Source of the DNA: JABDCI01 sp964475835
Lineage (GTDB): Bacteria > Verrucomicrobiota > Verrucomicrobiia > JABWAM01
Length of the DNA stretch: 23,851 bases
Direction: 5' to 3'
NCBI GenBank assembly: GCA_964475835.1
Contig: CAYYYL010000042.1
Coordinates: forward strand, 1-23,851
Shown: piece after piece, positions 13,660 to 22,007 of the stretch
Layout: each line of letters opens with the position of its first letter
Numbering within the stretch: the first letter of the stretch is position 1
Notes under the pieces: model-generated
The model's database searches: none
The model's input: only the letters and a program-made list of their open reading frames with translations
Told to the model about the DNA's origin: nothing
Made by a program: the position numbers and the translations under genes

Positions 13660-15222
13660 ATGATGGCGATTCCTCCAGGTCAGGATGGAACGAAGAACGC
13701 GGGTCGCGTTCTCGTGGTGGATGATGATCCCATTTCCATCAAGCTATTGAAAACGATGCTGGGGAGAAAGGGATACGAGGTGGTGCCCGCAAGAGGGGTT
13801 GCAGAAGCGCAGGAGATCATCCGGGCCCAAGGCGCGGAAAGTTTTCTCTGTTTACTCACGGATCATCGGATGCCCCAAAAGACGGGGCTGGATCTGATTT
13901 CCTGGATGCGTGTCACCGATCCCACGCTGGCAAGCATTCTCTTCACGGCGGAGGCGGACAAGGATCTGGTCATGACCTCTTTGCGGGAAGGGGCGATCGA
14001 TTTCCTCGACAAACCGATCATGGCCGCCCAGCTTTACGAGTCGATTCAAAAAGCCATCGACCGCACGCGTCGGGGACGGCATTTGAATTCCGCCGAGTTC
14101 GCTGTCGAACAGGTGGGACAGGCTCAAGAGCAGCTTCAGCAGTCGGGACTTTTGACAGGGTTCAGTCGGGCGAGATTGTGCCTTCACGCCCTACATCGGG
14201 CGGGCGGGGATTTTGCCCAGATTCTTCCGGTGGGTGATTTTCAATACGTCATTTTGCTTGGAGACGTTTCCGGGCATGATTTGAAGGCGGCATATCTTTC
14301 CGCTTATTTTCATGGGATTTTTCGCGGAATGCTGGAGAGCAAGGCCCCGATTGGGCGGATTTTCGATTTGTTCAATCAAATCCTGTTGAAAGAGTGGAAC
14401 GCAGGGACTAGTACGGGTGGAACGCGGGTTTCGATCTCGGTGTGCACCGTGTTTCTGGACTTGAAGGCAAACACTTTGAAGCTGTGGAACAGCGGCTGTC
14501 CCAACCCTCTCTTTTGCGATATCGATGATGGCCATCATTGGATTTCCGGCGGTTCATCGCCTCTGGGCTGGTTCGAGCACAATGTGGTTGAGGAACTTCA
14601 GCCCCCTGGGAACCCCCCCGGGCGATATCTCTATCTTTGGACGGATGGTTTGGAGGACTACGCTTCGCGTATATCCATCTCGATTCAGGCTCTAAATTTC
14701 CGTTTGTTGAGTGCGACAGAAAAGGATCGAAGGGAGATTCTGATAAATGCGTCGGACGACATTTCTCTCCTGCGTCTGGATTTGAGCCCGGAGGAGTGCG
14801 GAGACTGTGCCCATCAGATAATCATTCACGAGCACTACCACGGGGGAAGTCATGGCCAGATTGATGAATTCCAGGCTTATTGGGAACGAAGTCTGAAGTT
14901 TGCCCTTCCGGAATGTCCTTTGGATCGGCTTTACGATGTGCTCCTTTGTTCCCGGGAAGCTCTTCTTAACGCCCTCGTCCATGGCTGCGGAGGGGACCCC
15001 GAAAAAACCTGCGATTTTGATGCAAGCTTTCATCCGGGCGAAAAAACCCTTCGAGTCCGTGTGGAAGATCCCGGGAGGGGTTTTGACACCAAGATTTTAT
15101 TGACCGATGACCAAAGCAGTGTGTTGGATCGCCATGCAGGGCTTCTTCTCATCAAGCATTTCCCTACGAGACTTGAAGTTGAGCGTCAGGGAGCCTGTCT
15201 GTACATGGATTTCAAGCTGTGA
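13660..15222 (+). CDS. Response regulator with SpoIIE phosphatase and RsbW-like kinase domains (HsbR-like)
   Basis: 520 residues in three domains. REC is residues 16-135 (acidic pocket DDD 21-23, phosphoacceptor Asp68 in LLTDHRMP, Lys118 in DKPI). A short linker leads to a PP2C/SpoIIE phosphatase domain (about 175-375) with metal-binding motifs AGGDF (Asp184), GDVSGHD (Asp202), WTDGLEDY and DDISLL. The last part (about 400-520) is an RsbW-type HATPase with REALLNALVHG, EDPGRGFD and AGLLLIK. The architecture matches HsbR of Pseudomonas, which dephosphorylates or phosphorylates a STAS anti-anti-sigma protein according to its phosphorylation state. The STAS protein at 20919-21245 is the obvious local substrate. 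It is the last gene of the fliM operon (29-base gap upstream) and ends about 140 bases before a terminator. Confidence 0.92.
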   Translation: MMAIPPGQDGTKNAGRVLVVDDDPISIKLLKTMLGRKGYEVVPARGVAEAQEIIRAQGAESFLCLLTDHRMPQKTGLDLISWMRVTDPTLASILFTAEADKDLVMTSLREGAIDFLDKPIMAAQLYESIQKAIDRTRRGRHLNSAEFAVEQVGQAQEQLQQSGLLTGFSRARLCLHALHRAGGDFAQILPVGDFQYVILLGDVSGHDLKAAYLSAYFHGIFRGMLESKAPIGRIFDLFNQILLKEWNAGTSTGGTRVSISVCTVFLDLKANTLKLWNSGCPNPLFCDIDDGHHWISGGSSPLGWFEHNVVEELQPPGNPPGRYLYLWTDGLEDYASRISISIQALNFRLLSATEKDRREILINASDDISLLRLDLSPEECGDCAHQIIIHEHYHGGSHGQIDEFQAYWERSLKFALPECPLDRLYDVLLCSREALLNALVHGCGGDPEKTCDFDASFHPGEKTLRVRVEDPGRGFDTKILLTDDQSSVLDRHAGLLLIKHFPTRLEVERQGACLYMDFKL

Positions 15223-15363
15223 GAGGATCATTTTCCCCTCAGCGTCAAATCCGCTGTCGTTTTTGAAACTCCCTAAGAACCGTTTAAGTTTTTCAATAGC
15301 CGAAACGCGGCTTTTTCGTGAAGCGGACTCAAGGAAGGTGGAACCCTGTTTGTTTTTTAAAAA

Positions 15364-15404
15364 TGGAGGGCGACGACGGAGCGTCGCCCTCCAATGGATT
15401 TTTT
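15364..15404. terminator. Bidirectional rho-independent terminator between convergent operons
   Basis: A perfect 12-bp stem (TGGAGGGCGACG, 15364-15375, with CGTCGCCCTCCA, 15382-15393) encloses a 6-base loop and is followed by six T at 15399-15404 on the plus strand. A run of five A just before the stem (15359-15363) gives T5 on the minus strand. It separates the genes ending at 15222 (+) and 15440 (-). Confidence 0.9.
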
Positions 15405-15439
15405 CCACTTCAGCGACCTGTCCGTGATTTCAAATCGCG

Positions 15440-17227
15440 TCAGCGATAAGCGCCCTTCGAGATTTTCTCGAGGACATCGTTCAACTCCTTGGCGCGAATG
15501 GGCTTGCTCACATATTCGTTCATTCCGGCTGCGAGGCATTTCTCCCGGTCACCCTTCATGACGAGTGCGGTGATGGCGACAATGGGAATGGAGCTGTGTT
15601 CGGCGCCTGCTTCCCCACGGCGGATCCGGCGGCATGCCTCGATCCCATCCATATCCGGCATCAGCACGTCCATAAAGATGGCGTGATATTGTCCATGGGC
15701 GAGAGCTTGAAGAACCTGTTGTCCTGTATCCACCGCATGGACCTCATGCCCCTTCTTTCGCAGCATCTGGATCAGAAGCTTCTTGTTGATGGGATTATCC
15801 TCGGCCATCAGAATTTTCAGACTATTTCCACCCGGAGATTTTATTGTCGAGGATGGCGGTTCGGATGATTTGCTGGATGAGGAGCTGCTGGGAAGGGCCA
15901 GGGTGAAGTTTCCATGAAAGGTTGCGCCCGGAGCTCCTGCGGTGGGACGGGTCCAATCGGGCAAACCGTTGGAGAATTCCACGGGACTTTCGACCCAGAG
16001 GCTTCCCGACATGGTTTGAAGTAGCCTGTTCGAGATGGCGAGTCCGAGTCCAATGCCTCCATGCTTGCGCGTGCTTGAAGCGTCCACGACGGAAAAAGCT
16101 TTAAAAAGTTCAGATACCTTGCCCGAGGGGATTCCGATGCCGGTATCCACCACTTTCAGGTGAAATGTCTGGAACCCGGGTTCCGCCGGAACCTCGGTGT
16201 TTTTTTCCAAAGAGACAAAGACGCCTCCTCGTTCCGTGAATTTGATCGCATTTCCGATCAGATTCATGATCACCTGTCGGAGGCGGTTTTCATCCCCAAT
16301 GACGGTTTCAGGCAGACCGGCTGCAATTTCATGTTGCAACTTGATCTGTTTGAGTTTCGCTTCATGGGAAAAAAACTTGAGACAATCGAGGAAGGTGGCA
16401 TGGATGTTGAAGACGTCGATCTTCAACTCAAGCGTTCCGGATTCGATTTTGCCGTAGTCCAGAATGTCATCCACGAGTTTGAAAAGGGCATGTCCGCTGG
16501 ACTGGATGACTTGAGCGTAATCCTTTTGTTCTGAACTCAACGAGGTCTCGAGCATCAAATTTGAAAATCCCACCACTCCATTGAGAGGGGTCCGGATTTC
16601 ATGGCTCATGATGGCAAGGAAATCGCTCTTGGCCTGGTTTGCCGCCTCGGCAAGGTCCTTGGCCTGGAGAAGCTCGCAGGTGCGGACATCCACCATCGCT
16701 TCGAGTTCCTCCACCTTCATCCGGGCCGTCTGAGTCAGACGCCATTTCTCGGTGAGGGCACATGCAAGTTGGAGCACTTCAACGTTGTCGAAAGGTTTCT
16801 TCAGGATGAGAAGTTTGTCGGTGGTGCCGAAACGTTCAATGATCTGGGTCCAGGAATAGTCGGAGTAGGCGGTGCAGAGGACGATTTGAAGATCGGGATC
16901 GTCCTTCCAAATGTGTTCCAGGGTTTCGGCGCCATCCCAGCCGGGAGGCATGCGGACGTCCAGAAAGGCCACGGCGAAACGGCGTTTTTTGGAGAGCGCG
17001 TCACGAATCAACTCACAAGCCTCCTTGCCCTGAAAGGCGGAGAAGAGTTCAAAACTAACCCGATGGGGCACAGGCTCCGTGTTGCCAAATAGAGCAGATG
17101 TGGCTTTGGCAAGTGCCGCCTTTTGGGTGTCGTCGGAACAGAGAACCTTTTTAAAGTCCTCGTGGATCAACTCATTGTCATCAATGATCAGGATGCGTCG
17201 ATTCAAGCTGCTGTCTGTCGATTCCAT
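15440..17227 (-). CDS. Hybrid histidine kinase, REC-HisKA-HATPase-REC
   Basis: 595 residues, soluble (no membrane segment). The N-terminal receiver (about 10-160) has DD 16-17, Asp90 in FLDVRMPPGWDG and Lys143 in KKPF. A coiled-coil linker leads to HisKA with His209 in MSHEIRTPLNGV. The HATPase has the N box NLIGNAIKF, the G1 box DTGIGIP and the G2 box GGIGLGLAIS. A Ser-rich linker (446-460) leads to a second receiver (470-590) with ED 476-477, Asp520 in IFMDVLMPDMDG and Lys575 in SKPI. No Hpt domain is present, so a phosphorelay to another protein would need a separate Hpt. The start overlaps the upstream kinase gene by 25 bases, so the pair is co-expressed and the N-terminal receiver may take its signal from that kinase. 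Confidence 0.93.
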   Translation of the reverse strand: MESTDSSLNRRILIIDDNELIHEDFKKVLCSDDTQKAALAKATSALFGNTEPVPHRVSFELFSAFQGKEACELIRDALSKKRRFAVAFLDVRMPPGWDGAETLEHIWKDDPDLQIVLCTAYSDYSWTQIIERFGTTDKLLILKKPFDNVEVLQLACALTEKWRLTQTARMKVEELEAMVDVRTCELLQAKDLAEAANQAKSDFLAIMSHEIRTPLNGVVGFSNLMLETSLSSEQKDYAQVIQSSGHALFKLVDDILDYGKIESGTLELKIDVFNIHATFLDCLKFFSHEAKLKQIKLQHEIAAGLPETVIGDENRLRQVIMNLIGNAIKFTERGGVFVSLEKNTEVPAEPGFQTFHLKVVDTGIGIPSGKVSELFKAFSVVDASSTRKHGGIGLGLAISNRLLQTMSGSLWVESPVEFSNGLPDWTRPTAGAPGATFHGNFTLALPSSSSSSKSSEPPSSTIKSPGGNSLKILMAEDNPINKKLLIQMLRKKGHEVHAVDTGQQVLQALAHGQYHAIFMDVLMPDMDGIEACRRIRRGEAGAEHSSIPIVAITALVMKGDREKCLAAGMNEYVSKPIRAKELNDVLEKISKGAYR

Positions 17228-20200
17228 TGTCTTGCCTCCCTCAATGGTAGTTGGAGCGTAAACGTGGCCCCCGTGCCAGGTCCATCACTCTGGACGGTGA
17301 GTGACCCGCCCATTTCGTGTGCGGCCAGGGCAGAGCTGTGAAGCCCAAAGCCGTGTCCATGACGTTTGGTTGTGAAGCCATGAGAAAAAATTCGAACAAG
17401 ATTTTCTTGAGGGATTCCGATCCCATTATCAATCACTTTTACCTGAAATCGTTGTTCAGGTATCACTTCAAGTTTCAGAACCAGTTTCTTCTCCTCGGAA
17501 GATCCGTCCTGGGACAGAGCCTGCTTGGCGTTGGAGATCAAATTCACCAAAATCTGAAGGGCTTTGTGTTTGTCCAGGAAAACAATGGGTAGTTTTTCGT
17601 ATTCGCGGATAATTTGAACGCCCCGTTTCATGAAGGCGGCGCTGTTCATGCTCAGGGCGTCCTCAATCAGATCCACGATGGAGGCTTCCATGATGACCCC
17701 GGAGGTTTCCGCATAGGATTGCTGCATGGAGACGATCTGTCGGATGTGATCAATATTACGAATGAGGGACTCGAGTTCCTGAACGAAGGAGGTTTGTTCC
17801 TTTTTAAGCGATTCGGAGAGGAGTTTGAGAAAATTGGGAATCTGAATCCCTCTGGAATCCCTGGTGAGAAAGCTTCCCAGGTCTTCGCGATGTTCCATTA
17901 AAAGGTCCGTGACCTGGCTCAGGCGGGAAACATGCGATTCCTGAAGAGATTGAATGACAAGGTTGGCTGAGACATTCACGCTGTTGAGAATGTGACCGAC
18001 ATTGTGGAGCACCCCGGTGGCCACCTCCGCCATTCCTGCCTGATGAGAGGCGGTGATCAGGTTCTGGTGGAGCAACTCCACCTGGGCGGCGGCCTCTTTT
18101 CGTTCGGAAATGTCACTCAGAGTGCCAAGCACCCGGAGTGGTTTGCCTGCGGGATCACGGCGCACCACCTTTCCGCGATCGAGCACCCACTTCCAGGAAC
18201 CATTCTCTGTTTTCAGGCGGTACTCCATTTCGAAGTTTTCCAATTTTCCCGACAAATGCAGTTCCCACTGCTCGATCATGGGGTCCTGATCGTCCGGATG
18301 CACCCATTCGTGATGGCTGGTGACGGCGATTCGGGGTGTGGAATGGGAATATCCGAGCATGCGCGCGATACCGGCTGAGAGGTGGCAGGAGGAGTTCGAA
18401 AGATTCCAATCGTAGAAGCCATCATTGGTGGCGCTCATGACGAGGCGGAGTTGTTCCTCACTCCTCCTGAGGAGCTCCTCCTCGCGAATCTGTTCGGTGA
18501 TATCGCGTGCGATGGTGAACACCCCGGTGATTTTCCCGGTGAGGTCCCGAATGGGGGATGCGGAGAGCGAAATATTCACTCGCCTGCCGTCCCTGCTCAA
18601 ACGCACGGTTTCGTGATTTTCGAGATGTTTCCCCCTTCTGATTTCCTGTAGAAGCATTTTTTCGGTTTCATGAAGTTCCTGGGGGATCATGGAGTAAACC
18701 GTTTTTTTCAGGATCTCGTCGGCCCTGTAACCAAAGAGACGTTCCGCGCCCAGATTCCACTGGGTGATGGTTCCCTCCAGGTCCTTGGAGACAATGGCGT
18801 CGGTGGAGGAGTCGAGAATGGAGGCCAGCCGGGCGGAATCCTGTTCGGATTTTCGCTGCAGGGTGAGGTCGTGCCAGACAAGAAGCATGACGGCATGTCC
18901 ACCGAGGGTGATCGGAGTGAGACTTGCTTCGACAGGGAACTCAGATTGGTCCTTTTTCCGGTGAATCCAGTTAAACTGGTGGTACTTCTTCTCCCGGGCC
19001 AGCTTTTCCATGGAAGGGAATGTCTCTACAGAGAGACGTCCGTCGGCCTGCTGCTCTGGAGAGAGTGCGAGTGGATGCAATCGAAGGAGGTCCTTCTTGG
19101 CTGAAACGCCCATCATCGAGATGGCCGCCTGATTGCAGTCAATGATCCCGTGATCATCATACAACAGGTGGGCATCCATCGAATGTTCGAAGAGCGCCCG
19201 GAACTTTTCCTCGCGTTGGCGCATGGCCTCCTTAGTCACCTTGTGCGTGGTGATGTCCTCAATGGTGGCGACATATTCGGGGGCCTGGGGATGATCCATC
19301 ATGGCAGCGGCCTTCATATGGATCCAAAGGACGCCTCCGTTGCGATGAACGATCTGAAACTCCACTTCGAATGGAACCCGTTGTTTGATGGCCGCAGACC
19401 ATTTGTTGAGGATCCGCAGTCGATCATCCGGGTGAATCAAAGTCCGCCACCCCTCACGGATCACATCCTGCAGGGTTCGGCCTGTGATTTCCTCGAAGGC
19501 GGGGTTGGTGTAGAGGCACTGTCCCAGGGCGTCCATGACGAAAATTCCCAGGGGAGAGGCCTGATGAATGGCGTGGGCGCGCGCTTCCGATTGGCGGAAT
19601 TCAAGGGTGCGTTGCTCCACGATCTGTTCAAGGGTCGCGTTTCGTTCGCGGGTCATCCGCTGATTGCGACGGAATTGAGCGGTGATGCCGGCAAGCGCCA
19701 GCGTCAAAAGGGTGGAGGCGAGCCAATGTTGCCGTCGGGCGGAATGAACGGCAAGTCGCTCGGCCTCCCGAGCGAGGATTTCGTGAGATTGTCCACTCCA
19801 GAGAAACCAGGGGCCTCCCTCATCCACGACATTTAAAGGGAGGACTTCAGAATAGGGTAGATTGGGGTCGGGTTCATCCCTTTCGATCCAGGAAAGGGAG
19901 GTCGAAGGGGATTCCGTTGAGGAAAGCAGATAGTGATGTGAGGCATGGTGAAGGATAAAGGCGCTTGAGGGGAGAAGGGGTTGAAGATCGCGTGATAGGA
20001 TCACTCCGGAAATGCATCCCTTGAGCTGTCCCTCCTTGTCAAAGAACGGGACTGAGTAGACGAGCCCGGAACGGTCCGCATCCCGGGGATTCTTGGGATC
20101 GAAATGAGAGTTATTGCAGGTGATGACTTCGGGGCCGGTCAGGGCGGGATAGTTGAGGCCAATGATGGATTCTTCAGTGGGACAGTGGGCTCGAAACCAG

Positions 20201-20721
20201 GCGAGCTGTTGCTTCATCAAACGGTATTCATGGATCTCGATCTCAGGTACGGTCGATTTTTCCTGATCCTTGCGGGAAAGCCCACCGAGACGCCCCACAA
20301 TGAAATTATCAAACGTCGTAATGGGTTCCTGCAACTTTCCGGTTTGGGGATCAATTCGGTCGGGTTCCAAATCGAGAGGAACAATATAGAATTCGGAAAT
20401 GAAGACTGAGGTGGAGAGATTGTTGTAAAGTTCCTGTACGGTTGCGCGCGAATCGGCACTAAAGGATTTTCCATAGCGATCAATGTTGCGCACACCAGGA
20501 AGACGGGCGATGGTGCGCAGACTTTCATAGATGGAGCGGAAGGTTTTTGAGAGATCCCGGGCGGTGGTGAGGGAACGTTCGTGATATTCCTGCCAGAGAA
20601 TCTTGTCCGCTGTTGCGGATTCCTTTCGGTAAATCTGCTCGATAATGCCCCCCATGAACAGGAACAGGAGCGCAATCCCTCCATAAATCAGAAGGCCTGA
20701 TATCTTGGATCCATCCTTCAT
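17203..20721 (-). CDS. Membrane multi-PAS sensor histidine kinase
   Basis: 1172 residues. TM1 is about residues 8-28 and TM2 about 333-350. Between them is a ~300-residue periplasmic sensor of Cache-like appearance (long helix, then FYIVPLDLEPDR and YSVPFFDKEGQLKGCISGVI). Four PAS domains with PAC tails follow, at about 380-500, 505-620, 630-745 and 755-875. The kinase core begins near 890 with a phosphoacceptor motif GVLHNVGHILNSVN (His906), the HNVG-type variant, and the HATPase has NLISNAKQAL, DNGIGIP and GHGFGLHSS. It has no receiver; a REC-containing hybrid kinase is encoded next with a 25-base overlap. The ligand is unknown. The start is the most upstream ATG before a C-rich stretch and lacks a clear Shine-Dalgarno. 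Confidence 0.92.
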   Translation of the reverse strand: MKDGSKISGLLIYGGIALLFLFMGGIIEQIYRKESATADKILWQEYHERSLTTARDLSKTFRSIYESLRTIARLPGVRNIDRYGKSFSADSRATVQELYNNLSTSVFISEFYIVPLDLEPDRIDPQTGKLQEPITTFDNFIVGRLGGLSRKDQEKSTVPEIEIHEYRLMKQQLAWFRAHCPTEESIIGLNYPALTGPEVITCNNSHFDPKNPRDADRSGLVYSVPFFDKEGQLKGCISGVILSRDLQPLLPSSAFILHHASHHYLLSSTESPSTSLSWIERDEPDPNLPYSEVLPLNVVDEGGPWFLWSGQSHEILAREAERLAVHSARRQHWLASTLLTLALAGITAQFRRNQRMTRERNATLEQIVEQRTLEFRQSEARAHAIHQASPLGIFVMDALGQCLYTNPAFEEITGRTLQDVIREGWRTLIHPDDRLRILNKWSAAIKQRVPFEVEFQIVHRNGGVLWIHMKAAAMMDHPQAPEYVATIEDITTHKVTKEAMRQREEKFRALFEHSMDAHLLYDDHGIIDCNQAAISMMGVSAKKDLLRLHPLALSPEQQADGRLSVETFPSMEKLAREKKYHQFNWIHRKKDQSEFPVEASLTPITLGGHAVMLLVWHDLTLQRKSEQDSARLASILDSSTDAIVSKDLEGTITQWNLGAERLFGYRADEILKKTVYSMIPQELHETEKMLLQEIRRGKHLENHETVRLSRDGRRVNISLSASPIRDLTGKITGVFTIARDITEQIREEELLRRSEEQLRLVMSATNDGFYDWNLSNSSCHLSAGIARMLGYSHSTPRIAVTSHHEWVHPDDQDPMIEQWELHLSGKLENFEMEYRLKTENGSWKWVLDRGKVVRRDPAGKPLRVLGTLSDISERKEAAAQVELLHQNLITASHQAGMAEVATGVLHNVGHILNSVNVSANLVIQSLQESHVSRLSQVTDLLMEHREDLGSFLTRDSRGIQIPNFLKLLSESLKKEQTSFVQELESLIRNIDHIRQIVSMQQSYAETSGVIMEASIVDLIEDALSMNSAAFMKRGVQIIREYEKLPIVFLDKHKALQILVNLISNAKQALSQDGSSEEKKLVLKLEVIPEQRFQVKVIDNGIGIPQENLVRIFSHGFTTKRHGHGFGLHSSALAAHEMGGSLTVQSDGPGTGATFTLQLPLREARQWNRQTAA

Positions 20722-20918
20722 GCCAGAGGGGGGGGTTAATTCAGGGCTGGTCGCAAGGGTTCACAAAGCCAAGAGAGAGACAAAAAAGCTCGGGCAGTCT
20801 TACCCGGTGGAGGGAAAATCGCAAGCCCAGAACGCACGATATTTCGCAGGACAAAAGACCCTCCGGGTCCTGCCAGGATGTCACTTTTCCCCCGCTCCAT
20901 CGTTCCTCGATGGAAGGG

Positions 20919-21245
20919 TCACACCAACTGAATATCCATCTGTTTATCGAGACGGGTAAACAGAAGGGTGCGGTGAATATGCGTACTTGAGACTTTGATG
21001 GCCATCTTCCCTTTTCTTTCCTGGACGTGCTTGAGGAGGGCGACCAGAAAGTTGAGTCCCATGGAATCGACCATTTTGGCGGCGGTGAGATCGATTTCCA
21101 GCGTTTCCCAGGAGTCCTTATTGACAGGTTCGGAGGCAAGCAAATCAAAAATCTGTTTGCGAAGCGCTTCGATATTGGTGCTCAGGACATCTCCGGGCAA
21201 TGTCACATTCAGGATGCGTTTGGTGGAATTCAGTTCGTGTTTCAT
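20919..21245 (-). CDS. STAS-domain anti-sigma factor antagonist (HsbA/SpoIIAA-like)
   Basis: 108 residues spanning a single STAS fold. It has an N-terminal beta strand pair (ILNVTLPGDVLSTNIEAL), then LEIDLTAAKMVDSMGLNFLV. The DSMGLNFL segment corresponds to the DSSGLG loop of SpoIIAA, whose serine is phosphorylated by the anti-sigma kinase; here Ser61. The local partner is likely the SpoIIE/HATPase regulator at 13660. It lies in a minus-strand operon, 41 bases after the Sel1 gene and 197 bases before the multi-PAS kinase. No sigma or separate anti-sigma factor gene is present in the window, so the final target is unknown; FlgM or a c-di-GMP enzyme is known for related systems. Confidence 0.88.
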   Translation of the reverse strand: MKHELNSTKRILNVTLPGDVLSTNIEALRKQIFDLLASEPVNKDSWETLEIDLTAAKMVDSMGLNFLVALLKHVQERKGKMAIKVSSTHIHRTLLFTRLDKQMDIQLV

Positions 21246-21286
21246 GGACGTATTCCGGGTGAAAGGGAGTTTTTAAAAATTGGTTT

Positions 21287-21829
21287 TCAAGTGGCGGTGG
21301 CACGATCCTTGCGCGGATTTTTCGAGGAGAGCTGACGGGATTTTTCCGTGGTCTGCCGCTTGGCCTCCTCCAGATCCTCGAAGGAGAGGGCTTCGGCCAC
21401 ACGATCCCGGCTTTCGGCGGCGATGGGATCCCCCTGGGAGGCACTCAGACTGAACCAGATGTAGGCCTGGGAATAGTCCTGAGCCACCCCCTGGCCGTAG
21501 ACGTACATGAGGGCGAGGTTGAATTGGGCGACCGGGTGGTTTTGGTCTGCGGCCTTGCGGTACCATTTGATGGCCTCTCTGTCATCCTGTTGCACTCCCT
21601 GGCCCGTGGCATAGCGCACACCCAGACTGTCCTGGGCTCCGGCATGTCCGCGGTCTGCGGCTTTTCGAAGCCAGAAGATGGAGGCGGCGAAGTCCACACG
21701 CAGCGTCGTTTCTCCGTGAACAAAGCGGACTCCGAGCTCAAATTGCGCCTCCAGATCGTCCTTGGCGGCCCGCATTTGAATTTCGGGCAGTGGAACGAGG
21801 GCCAGTGGTCGAAGAGAGGGAGAGCTCAT
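21287..21829 (-). CDS. Sel1-like repeat protein
   Basis: 180 residues with three Sel1-type (TPR-like, ~36-residue) repeats between about 28 and 135. Clear signatures are SIFWLRKAADRGHAGAQDSL, then YATGQGVQQDDREAIKWYRK and YVYGQGVAQDYSQAYIWFSL. The first repeat is degenerate. A charged C-terminal tail follows (LEEAKRQTTEKSRQL). No signal peptide is visible, so it is probably cytoplasmic and acts as an adaptor in protein complexes. It is encoded between the chemoreceptor and the STAS protein, on the same strand with short gaps. This suggests it serves the same signalling pathway, but its partner cannot be named. Confidence 0.85.
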   Translation of the reverse strand: MSSPSLRPLALVPLPEIQMRAAKDDLEAQFELGVRFVHGETTLRVDFAASIFWLRKAADRGHAGAQDSLGVRYATGQGVQQDDREAIKWYRKAADQNHPVAQFNLALMYVYGQGVAQDYSQAYIWFSLSASQGDPIAAESRDRVAEALSFEDLEEAKRQTTEKSRQLSSKNPRKDRATAT

Positions 21830-21874
21830 GGTGCTTCGGTTGTGAAGGTGAGCGAACGTTGATCATCCAGATCA

Positions 21875-21950
21875 CACGCGGAACATGGAACCACTCCCGT
21901 GGACGCTTTCCGCGTGGATCATGCCTGGTCAGGGCTTAGACCCAGGCATG
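21875..21950. other. Two 9-bp inverted repeats in the chemoreceptor-sel1 gap
   Basis: CACGCGGAA (21875-21883) pairs with TTCCGCGTG (21908-21916), and CATGCCTGG (21920-21928) pairs with CCAGGCATG (21942-21950). Neither is followed by a T run on either strand. They lie between the 3' end of the chemoreceptor gene and the sel1 start, so they could be transcript-processing hairpins or operator sites. Confidence 0.5.
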
Positions 21951-22007
21951 AAGAATTGCAAGTTCGATGCTTACCTCCAGATTTTGCAGGAGAATATTCA
22001 GAACCGA

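Noticed and set aside
21298..21313. A plus-strand TGGCAC-N5-TTGC match to the sigma-54 consensus
   Set aside because: It lies inside the 3' end of the minus-strand sel1 gene, points antisense with no plus-strand gene downstream, and lacks the palindrome found upstream of the other two promoters. Chance is more likely.
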